From positions 1-14,705 of the forward strand of contig JAUXRT010000305.1 of assembly GCA_030681635.1 (NCBI GenBank): a DNA stretch of 14,705 bases, in the 5' to 3' direction. Under the pieces are notes generated by a model. That model saw nothing but the letters and a program-made list of their open reading frames with translations, was not told the origin of the DNA and did no database searches. The DNA comes from Reyranella sp. GTDB taxonomy: Bacteria > Pseudomonadota > Alphaproteobacteria > Reyranellales > Reyranellaceae. How positions within the stretch are numbered: the first letter of the stretch is position 1; every line of letters begins with the position of its first letter. The translations under genes and the position numbers were made by a program. Shown here piece by piece: positions 1-6,274 of this stretch.

Positions 1-131
1 GAGAAGAGCGTGCTCTCCGACTCGGTGATGGTGCGGCCCCAATGGTGCCTGAAGACACGCCCGACCTCGAAATCCTCGTAGCGGTTGCCTTTCGGCACCA
101 GCCGGGCGCGCGCCCTGAAATCCTCCGACAT
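1..131 (-). CDS. MaoC-like (R)-specific dehydratase, 5' part only
   Basis: This is the first 43 codons of a gene that runs off the left edge of the window. The protein begins MSEDFRARARLVPKGN and continues with RYEDFEVG, then a VFRHHWGRTITESE stretch. A 'YEDFEVG' segment followed by GRTITE(S/A)D-like residues is the usual N-terminus of MaoC-type hot-dog-fold enoyl-CoA hydratases, including mesaconyl-CoA hydratase-like proteins. The catalytic Asp/His of the hydratase motif would lie outside the window and cannot be checked. The ATG at 131 is preceded by a GGTGAGGAG ribosome binding site with about 6 bases of spacing. It lies downstream of the MmgE/PrpD gene on the same strand, separated by 138 bases that hold two palindromic repeats. 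Family assignment is good; the substrate is unknown. Confidence 0.75.
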   Translation of the reverse strand, partial: MSEDFRARARLVPKGNRYEDFEVGRVFRHHWGRTITESESTLF

Positions 132-143
132 TCTATCTCCTCA

Positions 144-185
144 CCTCACCCTGTGGAGGGCGCGAAGCGCCCGTCTCGAAGGGTG
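144..185. repeat. Palindromic intergenic element, copy 1
   Basis: Nested inverted repeat. The outer arms CACCCT (147-152) and AGGGTG (180-185) enclose the inner arms GGGCGC (158-163) and GCGCCC (167-172) with a GAA loop. Between inner and outer arms is an asymmetric bulge, GTGGA on the left and GTCTCGA on the right. The layout, with a GTCTCGAAGG-type right half, matches a dispersed intergenic element that I recall from alphaproteobacterial genomes. Its left edge lies next to the ribosome binding site of the MaoC-like gene. Confidence 0.7.
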
Positions 186-206
186 CGACACAGTCGTGGT
201 GCTGCC

Positions 207-250
207 CATGCTTCGAGACGCCGCGCTACGCGCGGCTCCTCAGCATGAGG
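207..250. repeat. Palindromic intergenic element, copy 2 (inverted)
   Basis: Second copy in the opposite orientation to copy 1. The outer arms are CATGCT (207-212) and AGCATG (242-247); the inner arms are GCCGCGC (220-226) and GCGCGGC (230-236) with a TAC loop. The bulge is TCGAGAC on the left and TCCTC on the right, the reverse complement (or nearly so) of the bulge in copy 1. Arm sequences differ between the copies but pair perfectly within each, as expected for compensatory change in a selected hairpin. It may end or protect the MmgE/PrpD transcript. Confidence 0.7.
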
Positions 251-269
251 ATTCCTTATTGCCGTCACG

Positions 270-1670
270 TCAGCTTTTGGCCGACGCGCGGGCGAGCTCG
301 CCCACGTCGGCGAGGCTGTCGATGCGTTCGATGGCATCGTGCAGGCGCTTGGCGCCGGCAGCACCCAGGATCGGCGTCACCAGGCTGTCGTACTTGGCCT
401 CGATCGCGTCGCGCTGCTTGGCGATGTCGGCCCAGGGAATCCCGGCATCATGAGAGACTTCGACGGTGGTGCCGTCGTCGAGCTGGATCGCCATCTCGGC
501 CAGCGAATGGGCCCAGTTCGGCTTGAAGTCGATATCGACCTTTTCGCGCAGCGCCTGGATGCGCGGATCCTGCGTGATCGCGTCACTGAAGGAGTCCAGG
601 TTGGCGGTATCGACGCCGGTGAGCGCCATGGCGATGGTCTGGCGTAGCGAGAACTTGGCTTCCAGGCCGGTCGTGGGATGCGGGATGTTGCAAACCTTGT
701 CCGAGCCGGAATCGATGCGCAGCAGGATCTTCTTCACCCGTTCCGGCGGGAAGTTGTTCTTCAGCCGGATTTCCTTGGCGCATTCGATGGGGGCGTGCGT
801 CAGGTAGCAGGCGGCATGGTACTTGAAGAGATTGTTGCGCAGGTGCCAGCCGGCCGGCGGTTCACCAAGTGCTGCGTCGGCGTTCAGGTGGTCGCTCTGC
901 GAGGAGGCGAAGCCCTGGTCGCATTCCAGTGAATCGCCGCGGGCAGTGAAGCCTTTGGCTGCCAAGCGGGCGGCACGCAATCCATGTTCGGAGGCCGTGC
1001 CGGCATGGAGCGGCTTGCACATGGTGCCGAAGTTCGACTTCAGGCCGGCCGCCTGGGTGGCGGCGATGCCGAAGGCGACGGCCAGCTGCTTGTCGCTGAG
1101 CCCGAGCATGCGGCCGGCGGCGGCGGTCGCGGAGAAGGAGCCGACCGTGCCGGTGACGTGGAAGCCCTTCTGATAATGACTGGGGGCGACGAGACGGCCG
1201 ACGCGGCCCGAAGTCTCGTAGCCGGCGACGAAACTCTCGATGAACAGCCGTCCGGAGGCCTTGGTCTGTTCGCCCAGGGCCAGCAGGGCGGGGACGACGG
1301 TCACGGTCGGATGGCCGCCCATGGAGAAATTGACATCGTCATAGTCGAGGGCGTGGCTGGCGGCGCCGTTGATCAGGGCGGCCACCGACGGCAGTACCTT
1401 TTCGGGGCGGCCGACCAGCGTTGCCGGCCCCTTGGCGCCGTCTTCCAGCGCCTCGGCGACCAGGATGTCGGTCAATTCCTCCCGCGCGCCGGCCACCGTC
1501 ACGGCGAACCAGTCGAGCAGGCACTGCTTGGTGCGCTCGATCAGGTCGTCCGGCAGGTCGCGCCAGGCAAGGGTGGCGGCACGGCGGGCGATTTCCGCCG
1601 TGACGGGGCGCGTGACGGGCGGCGTGACCTGGGTATTGCGCGAAGTGTCAGAGGTTTGCGGGGAGGCCAT
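270..1670 (-). CDS. MmgE/PrpD family protein (2-methylcitrate dehydratase-like)
   Basis: A 466-residue protein, normal length for MmgE/PrpD proteins (about 450-480). This family includes 2-methylcitrate dehydratase (PrpD), cis-aconitate decarboxylase and many uncharacterised dehydratases of tricarboxylic or branched acids, all cytoplasmic. The sequence has the family's N-terminal helical block, the DYDDVNFSMGGHPT segment near residues 109-122 that carries family-typical Asp and His residues, and the LEAKFSLRQTIAMAL segment in the second half. The frame is open to 1709, but I place the start at the ATG at 1670 because a GGAGGG site lies four bases upstream and the 13 extra residues of the longer version look non-coding. 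It sits between a methyltransferase gene and a MaoC-like gene on the same strand. It is not with prpB/prpC, so a role in the methylcitrate cycle is not supported. Exact reaction unknown. Confidence 0.88.
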   Translation of the reverse strand: MASPQTSDTSRNTQVTPPVTRPVTAEIARRAATLAWRDLPDDLIERTKQCLLDWFAVTVAGAREELTDILVAEALEDGAKGPATLVGRPEKVLPSVAALINGAASHALDYDDVNFSMGGHPTVTVVPALLALGEQTKASGRLFIESFVAGYETSGRVGRLVAPSHYQKGFHVTGTVGSFSATAAAGRMLGLSDKQLAVAFGIAATQAAGLKSNFGTMCKPLHAGTASEHGLRAARLAAKGFTARGDSLECDQGFASSQSDHLNADAALGEPPAGWHLRNNLFKYHAACYLTHAPIECAKEIRLKNNFPPERVKKILLRIDSGSDKVCNIPHPTTGLEAKFSLRQTIAMALTGVDTANLDSFSDAITQDPRIQALREKVDIDFKPNWAHSLAEMAIQLDDGTTVEVSHDAGIPWADIAKQRDAIEAKYDSLVTPILGAAGAKRLHDAIERIDSLADVGELARASAKS

Positions 1671-1674
1671 TTTT

Positions 1675-1680
1675 CCCTCC
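1675..1680 (-). promoter_or_regulatory. Ribosome binding site deciding the MmgE/PrpD start
   Basis: GGAGGG on the minus strand, four bases before the ATG at 1670. The alternative upstream ATG at 1709 has no comparable site. Confidence 0.75.
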
Positions 1681-1698
1681 TGAAATGACGGCGCCGGA

Positions 1699-1709
1699 GT
1701 GTCGGACAC
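1699..1709. repeat. 11-bp palindrome between methyltransferase and PrpD genes
   Basis: GTGTC-G-GACAC, a perfect odd-length palindrome in the 69-base gap between the two minus-strand genes. The same half-sites GTGTC and GACAC recur, 15 bases apart, at 2359-2363 and 2379-2383 in the divergent promoter region. It could be a small operator or chance; the arms are short. Confidence 0.25.
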
Positions 1710-1739
1710 CTGCCATCCCCTTGTCCACTTGGGCGGTTC

Positions 1740-2345
1740 CTAGGGCTTCCGCGCAACGATATGGAAGATGTGCCAATGCTTGGCCGTACCGCGCGGCGTG
1801 ACGCCATCGGATTCTTCTTCCTCGAACAATTCGAGGTCGAGACCCTCCAGCATCGCAAGCGCCTCCTCGCGGCGCAGGAAAGTGATGCCGGGTCGATCGA
1901 TCCAGCTGTCACGCGGACCATACCATTGGCCGCTGAAGCGGCCGCCAGTCGGAAGTCCCTCGCGAATCCGCTCCCAAAGGCCGTGAAAGGCCACAGGCTC
2001 ACAGAGCGGCATGGCGAAGCTCGAATTGATCAGGTGCACGCCAAGAGGGATGGGAACTTCCTCCAATCTTGCAACGACGGGCGTGACGTCGCTGTCGGGC
2101 GGCAAGGTACGCGCTTCAAGTCGTCGCAAGGCCTCGGGCTCGGCATCGACAGCGATGACGCGCCAGTCACGTCGCAACAGCTCGATGACGTCGCGGCCAT
2201 CACCACAGCCAAGATCGAGAGCGAGCGCGCCCGACGGTGTGGTGCCGAAGGCGTCAAGCGCAGCCAGCAGCGTTTTGCGCGGCGGACGATCGCGAAGCTT
2301 GTCGTAGTAGGTGGCCCAGCCAGCTGATCGCTCGTCTTCCGTCAT
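1740..2345 (-). CDS. Class I SAM-dependent methyltransferase
   Basis: A 201-residue cytoplasmic protein with a Rossmann-type methyltransferase fold. Motif I, the SAM-binding glycine loop, is LDLGCGDG (residues 43-50). The acidic residue that would bind the SAM ribose at the end of strand 2 is Asp67 in VIAVDAEP. A post-I segment, HLINSSFAMPLCEP, is followed by a loop with GLPTGGRFSGQWYGPRD, and the C-terminus (AKHWHIFHIVARKP) is the usual last strand pair. Small proteins of this kind are often labelled TehB-like or just 'methyltransferase', and the acceptor cannot be deduced. The ATG at 2345 has a GAGGA site about six bases upstream. It is the first gene of the minus-strand run and is transcribed away from the ABC importer operon. 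No other start competes. Confidence 0.85.
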   Translation of the reverse strand: MTEDERSAGWATYYDKLRDRPPRKTLLAALDAFGTTPSGALALDLGCGDGRDVIELLRRDWRVIAVDAEPEALRRLEARTLPPDSDVTPVVARLEEVPIPLGVHLINSSFAMPLCEPVAFHGLWERIREGLPTGGRFSGQWYGPRDSWIDRPGITFLRREEALAMLEGLDLELFEEEESDGVTPRGTAKHWHIFHIVARKP

Positions 2346-2354
2346 GCGCGTCCT

Positions 2355-2390
2355 CTTCGTGTCTCGTGCTTGTCGCGTGACACTTCGTGT
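2355..2390. promoter_or_regulatory. Divergent promoter region with 8-bp direct repeat
   Basis: The 93 bases between the methyltransferase and binding-protein starts must hold the promoters for both directions. CTTCGTGT occurs twice in the same orientation, at 2355-2362 and 2383-2390, 28 bases apart, which is near-integral helical spacing. Between them lie GTGTC (2359-2363) and GACAC (2379-2383) as an interrupted inverted repeat. A weak plus-strand promoter candidate is TTGTCG (2370-2375), 17 bases, TCGTAT (2393-2398). These suggest an operator for a divergent regulator, but no regulator gene is adjacent and the evidence is short motifs only. Confidence 0.3.
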
Positions 2391-2427
2391 GATCGTATCT
2401 CACCCAACAAAAATAGTGCCACCATGT

Positions 2428-2434
2428 GGGAGGA
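2428..2434 (+). promoter_or_regulatory. Ribosome binding site deciding the binding-protein start
   Basis: GGGAGGA ends four bases before the ATG at 2439 (five bases from the GGAGG core). It supports that ATG, whose product starts directly with a signal peptide, over upstream in-frame ATGs at 2370 and 2424. Confidence 0.8.
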
Positions 2435-2438
2435 AATC

Positions 2439-3458
2439 ATGAAGTTTCTGGCAGGTTTCGCCGTTGTCGCAGCTTTGGCCTTCGCCCCATTGGCGGCGCG
2501 GGCCGATCTCAAGGCGCTGGAAGAGGCCGCCAAGAAGGAAGGCGAACTCACCTGGTACGTCGCCCATTACACATCGGAAGGTGCCGAGGAGCTTGGCCGT
2601 GCTTTCACCAAGACCTACGGCATCAAGGTCAACGTCGTGCGGACTACGGCACAGGTCGCCTACCAGCGCCTGCTGCAGGACATGAAGAACAACCAGACGA
2701 TCTGCGATGTCTTCTCCTCGACCGACCTCGGCCACTACGCGCGGCTCAAGGCCGAAGGCAAGTTCGACAAGTACATCCCGGAGAATGCGCCGAAGATCGA
2801 CGCGGCGTTCCGAAATTTCGATCCCGACGGCTACTACCATCCGACGGCGGCCGGTCTGGTCGTGCTGTCCTACAACTCGGCCAAGGTGAAGGCGGAGGAT
2901 GCCCCCAAGAAGTGGACCGACCTTCTCGACATCAAGTGGAAAGGCAAAGTTTCGACCGGCCACCCGGCGTTCTCGGGCTATGTCGGCACCTGGGTGCTAT
3001 CGATGCGCAAGCTCTACGAGTGGAAGTACTTCGACAGCCTGGAGAAGAACAAGCCGCAGATCGGCCGCTCGATCAACGATACGGTGACGGCCCTCGTGGC
3101 CGGTGAGCGCCTGGTCGCCGCCGGCGCCGACGGCTCGACCCTGTTCAGTGCCGCGCGCGGCAATCCGCTGGCGATCAACTATCCGACCGACGGTGCGGTG
3201 CTGATCATCTCGCCCTCGTCGATCGTCAAGGGCACCAAGCACCCGAACGCATCGCGTCTGTTCATGGAGTTCCTCTATTCGATCGAGGCGTCCGAGATCA
3301 ACGTCAAGCATTTCGGCATGCCACTCCGCCCGGAAGTCGCCGGTGGGCCTGGCACCCAGCCGCTCTCCAAGATCAAGGTGATCCGTCCGACCGTCGAGGA
3401 GGTCGAGAAGGGCATCCCGCAGGTGATCGAGCAGTGGCGCGACACGTTCGGTAACTGA
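2439..3458 (+). CDS. ABC transporter periplasmic substrate-binding protein (family 1, FbpA/PotD-like)
   Basis: A 339-residue secreted solute-binding protein. The start at 2439 gives MKFLAGFAVVAALAFAPLAARA, a clear Sec signal peptide (positive n-region, hydrophobic core, AxA-type site) with probable cleavage after residue 22, leaving DLKALEEAAKKEGELTWY as the mature start. This 'A.KEGELTWY' opening and the later YNSAKVKAEDAPKKWTDLLD segment (about 145-164) are typical of the family 1 binding proteins that serve FbpABC- and PotABCD-type importers. The tandem tyrosines used by ferric-binding FbpA in the C-terminal lobe are not visible: the corresponding stretch reads SAARGNPLAINYPTDG. An organic anion ligand is therefore more likely than ferric iron. 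It is the first gene of a seven-gene plus-strand run, two bases (GTG reading) or eight bases (ATG) before the permease. Confidence 0.88.
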   Translation: MKFLAGFAVVAALAFAPLAARADLKALEEAAKKEGELTWYVAHYTSEGAEELGRAFTKTYGIKVNVVRTTAQVAYQRLLQDMKNNQTICDVFSSTDLGHYARLKAEGKFDKYIPENAPKIDAAFRNFDPDGYYHPTAAGLVVLSYNSAKVKAEDAPKKWTDLLDIKWKGKVSTGHPAFSGYVGTWVLSMRKLYEWKYFDSLEKNKPQIGRSINDTVTALVAGERLVAAGADGSTLFSAARGNPLAINYPTDGAVLIISPSSIVKGTKHPNASRLFMEFLYSIEASEINVKHFGMPLRPEVAGGPGTQPLSKIKVIRPTVEEVEKGIPQVIEQWRDTFGN

Positions 3459-3466
3459 GAGTGGCA

Positions 3467-5194
3467 ATGGCGGCGTCATCGGCCGGGGCATCCCGGGGCT
3501 CAATCCTGCGCACTGGCCGCTGGGATGCGACATGGTTGTTGTGGATCGCGATCATCGCGATCCTCCTGATCCTCGTGGTGAGTCCGTTCGTCTATCTCGT
3601 GCTCACGAGCTTCCAGGCCGAGAAAACCGGCGATTTCACGCTGTCGAACTACGCCACGGCCTACGGCCGCGCGCGCTACATCGACGCTTTGTTCAATTCC
3701 CTGCAACTGGGCGCCGGCGCCGCCATCCTGGCCGGTGTCTTCGCGATCCCGCTCGCCTGGGGTGTCGCCCGCACGGACATGCCGGGGCGCGGCTTCACGC
3801 GCATGCTGGTGCTCGCGACCTTCATCACGCCGCCCTACACGGGCGCGGTGGCGTGGATCCTGCTTGCGGGCCCCAACGCGGGTTGGCTCAACCGCTTCTA
3901 CATGTTCGCGACCGGTGCCGAGGCGGGACCGTTCAACATCTACAGCTTCACCGGTCTCGTCGTCGTCATCGCGCTCTACTCCTTTCCCTACATCTTCATC
4001 TTCACCACGGCGGCGCTCGAACTGGTGTCGTCGGAGATGGAGGATGCCGCCAACATCCTGGGAGCGGGGACCTGGCGCACGATGCGGCGCGTCACCCTGC
4101 CGCTTGCCCTGCCGGCGATCCTGGGCGGCCTCATCATCTGCTTCCTCGAAGCGATCGCGCTCTTTGCCTCGCCCGCGATGATCGCGATTCCAGCGCGCTT
4201 CAACGTGGTGACGACACAACTGTTCCAATTCTTCGGTAACCCGGTCCGGGTCGAGGTGGCCGCGGCCTACGCCATGCCACTTCTCGGGGTCACCGTGCTG
4301 CTGATCCTGGTGCAGCGGCTGATCACCTCGCGCAAGGGATTCGCGACCCTCACCGGCAAGGGCGGCGAGCGCCGGCCGATCCGGCTGGGCCCATGGCGCT
4401 GGGTGGTGTTCGGCTATGCCATGCTGGTGGCAACCCTGTCGGTATTCCTGCCGTACGTCTTCCTGGTGCAATCGTCGCTGGCCAAGGCATGGGGGCGGGG
4501 CTTCTCGTTCGACAACCTCACGCTGCGCAACTTCAATTTCGTGCTGTTCGAGCACGCGACGGCCGCGCAATCGGTGATCAACAGCTTCCTCTATGCCGCC
4601 GCAGCCGCGACCGCGGCCGTGCTGATCACGCTGGGCATCGCCTACATCGTGACCCGGCGACTGGTGCCGTTTGCCGAGGTTTTGGGCTTCCTGTGCGTGG
4701 CGCCCTTCGTGATCCCGGGTGTGGTGCTGGCGATCGGCTTTTATGCCGCCTATGCGCCGCCGCCGCTCTCGCTCTATGGTACGGCCCTGATCCTGATCCT
4801 GGCCTTCACCACGCGCTTTCTGCCGATCGGCTATGTCAATGCGAGTGCTGCGCTGCGAAGTCTCAATCCGGAGATGGAGGAGGCCGTCCGGGTGCTGGGC
4901 GGCAGCCGCGTGATGGCGTTGCGACGGGTCGTGGCGCCTCTGCTGAAACGCAGCCTGCTTGGCGCCTGGCTGCTGATCTTCATTCCGGCGACACGCGAAC
5001 TGTCGTCGGCGATCTTTCTTTATGGTCCCAACACCAAGGTGGCGTCCGTCATGATCTTCGACATGAGCGAGGAGGGGAACTTCGAATACCTCTCGGCGCT
5101 GGCCCTGATCCTGCAACTCCTGACGCTGCCATTGCTGTGGATTGGCCAGCGCGCACTCGGGCGCGACTTCATGCTGCGGCGGACCTCGACATGA
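3467..5194 (+). CDS. ABC transporter permease, two fused transmembrane domains (FbpB-like)
   Basis: About 575 residues with two homologous BPD-type permease halves in one chain, the FbpB/ThiP arrangement. The expected count is about 12 membrane helices; the first is WLLWIAIIAILLILVVSPFV. Each half has an EAA loop that docks on the ATPase: EMEDAANILGAGTWRTMRRV (near residue 190) and EMEEAVRVLGGSRVMALRRV (near residue 469). The two loops are clearly related. The start is ambiguous: GTG at 3461 is in frame but has no ribosome binding site, whereas the ATG at 3467 has GAGAG five bases upstream, so I chose 3467. The stop overlaps the ATPase start as ATGA. It works in the inner membrane with the products of the genes on either side to import the ligand of the binding protein. 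Confidence 0.9.
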   Translation: MAASSAGASRGSILRTGRWDATWLLWIAIIAILLILVVSPFVYLVLTSFQAEKTGDFTLSNYATAYGRARYIDALFNSLQLGAGAAILAGVFAIPLAWGVARTDMPGRGFTRMLVLATFITPPYTGAVAWILLAGPNAGWLNRFYMFATGAEAGPFNIYSFTGLVVVIALYSFPYIFIFTTAALELVSSEMEDAANILGAGTWRTMRRVTLPLALPAILGGLIICFLEAIALFASPAMIAIPARFNVVTTQLFQFFGNPVRVEVAAAYAMPLLGVTVLLILVQRLITSRKGFATLTGKGGERRPIRLGPWRWVVFGYAMLVATLSVFLPYVFLVQSSLAKAWGRGFSFDNLTLRNFNFVLFEHATAAQSVINSFLYAAAAATAAVLITLGIAYIVTRRLVPFAEVLGFLCVAPFVIPGVVLAIGFYAAYAPPPLSLYGTALILILAFTTRFLPIGYVNASAALRSLNPEMEEAVRVLGGSRVMALRRVVAPLLKRSLLGAWLLIFIPATRELSSAIFLYGPNTKVASVMIFDMSEEGNFEYLSALALILQLLTLPLLWIGQRALGRDFMLRRTST

Positions 5195-6252
5195 GCAAGC
5201 TGGTCCTGAAGAACGTCTCGCGTCGCTACGGCACTTTCGAAGCGGTCGCCGACTTCTCCCTCGAACTGCAGAAGGGCGAGTTCGTCTCGCTGCTCGGGCC
5301 GTCGGGCTGCGGCAAGACCACGACCTTGCGCATGATCGCCGGCTTCGCGCCGCCCAGCACCGGCACGATCGAGATGGACGGCCAGCAGATCTCGGCACCA
5401 TCGGGGGTCGTGCCGCCCGAGCGGCGGCGCATGTCGATGATCTTTCAGAGCTATGCCATCTGGCCCAACATGACGGTGGGCGAGAACGTCGGATTCGGAC
5501 TGCAGGTGCGCAAGATGTCGCGCGCCGAGATCGACCGCCGGGTCGATGCCATCCTCGATGTCGTGCAGATGCGGAACCTGAAAGGCCGCTATCCGTCGGA
5601 ACTGTCCGGCGGCCAACAGCAGCGCGTCGCGCTGGCGCGCGCCATCGTCGTCGAGCCCGAGGTGCTGCTGCTCGACGAACCGCTGTCCAATCTCGATGCC
5701 AACCTGCGCGAGGAGATGCGGTTCGAGATTCGCCGGCTGCACGACGAATTCAAGATCACCACGGTCTACGTCACGCACGATCAGTCCGAGGCCATGGTGA
5801 CGTCGGACCGCATCGTCGTCATGAACAAGGGGCGCATCGAGCAGGTCGACGCACCGCATGTGCTCTATGGGCGGCCGCGCAGCCGCTTCGTGGCCGGGTT
5901 CATCGGCCGCACCAACTTCCTCGAGGGCATGCGCAATGGCGGCGATGTCCGCTTCGACGGCTTCACGGCGCCCTCAGGCGCGGTCGAGGGCGCGAACGGC
6001 ACGGGCGAATTGCTCTATTCCCTGCGGCCCCAGGCCGTCGGCCTCAGCGGCCAGAAGCCGACGGGCCCGGGACTTGCCGTCGAAGCCGAGATCACCGATC
6101 GGGCCTATCTCGGCGAATATTGGGATTATCAGGCGCGGCCGCTGGGCGGCGCCAAGCCCATCCGCGTCTCGACGGCGCCGACCTCCGTTTTCGAAGTCGG
6201 CAGCCATGTCTGGTTGGAGATCGATCCGGCTGCCATGGTACGCGTAGAATAG
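5191..6252 (+). CDS. ABC transporter ATP-binding protein (FbpC/PotA-like)
   Basis: A 353-residue cytoplasmic ATPase of the importer. All nucleotide-binding motifs are intact: Walker A GPSGCGKTT (residues 36-44), Q-loop in MIFQSYAIWPNM, signature LSGGQQQR, Walker B VLLLDEPLSNLDA, and switch histidine in YVTHDQSEAM. About 115 residues follow the ATPase domain and form a TOBE-like C-terminal domain (from about RSRFVAGFIGRTNFLEG to WLEIDPAAMVRVE), as in PotA, FbpC and MalK. The ATG at 5191 overlaps the permease stop by four bases (ATGA), so the two are probably translationally coupled. The frame stays open far upstream inside the permease gene, but no start there has support. The CoA-transferase gene begins 22 bases downstream. 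Confidence 0.92.
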   Translation: MSKLVLKNVSRRYGTFEAVADFSLELQKGEFVSLLGPSGCGKTTTLRMIAGFAPPSTGTIEMDGQQISAPSGVVPPERRRMSMIFQSYAIWPNMTVGENVGFGLQVRKMSRAEIDRRVDAILDVVQMRNLKGRYPSELSGGQQQRVALARAIVVEPEVLLLDEPLSNLDANLREEMRFEIRRLHDEFKITTVYVTHDQSEAMVTSDRIVVMNKGRIEQVDAPHVLYGRPRSRFVAGFIGRTNFLEGMRNGGDVRFDGFTAPSGAVEGANGTGELLYSLRPQAVGLSGQKPTGPGLAVEAEITDRAYLGEYWDYQARPLGGAKPIRVSTAPTSVFEVGSHVWLEIDPAAMVRVE

Positions 6253-6274
6253 GCTTTTAACCCAGAGTGAGAGC

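Noticed and set aside
984..1688. Plus-strand frame of 234 codons opposite the MmgE/PrpD gene
   Set aside because: Gly-rich shadow translation with no family resemblance and no ribosome binding site.
4393..5190. Upstream extension of the ATPase frame through the permease gene, as if for a larger fusion protein
   Set aside because: The extension reads as low-complexity out-of-frame sequence, and the ATG at 5191 with ATGA coupling gives the normal N-terminus of the ATPase.
3500..5401. Open frame of 633 codons on the minus strand opposite the permease and ATPase genes
   Set aside because: It spans two plus-strand genes, is rich in Arg, His, Gln and Asp as antisense shadows are, and has no domain; the opposite strand encodes a clear permease with two EAA loops.
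2439..6252. Label of the first importer as a ferric iron transporter
   Set aside because: The overall architecture fits, but the binding protein lacks the tyrosine pair and the downstream genes handle carboxylic acids and CoA esters, so the label is not supported.
6253..6274. Possible promoter or terminator between the ATPase and CoA-transferase genes
   Set aside because: Only 22 bases with no hairpin and no promoter boxes; a simple intra-operon gap.
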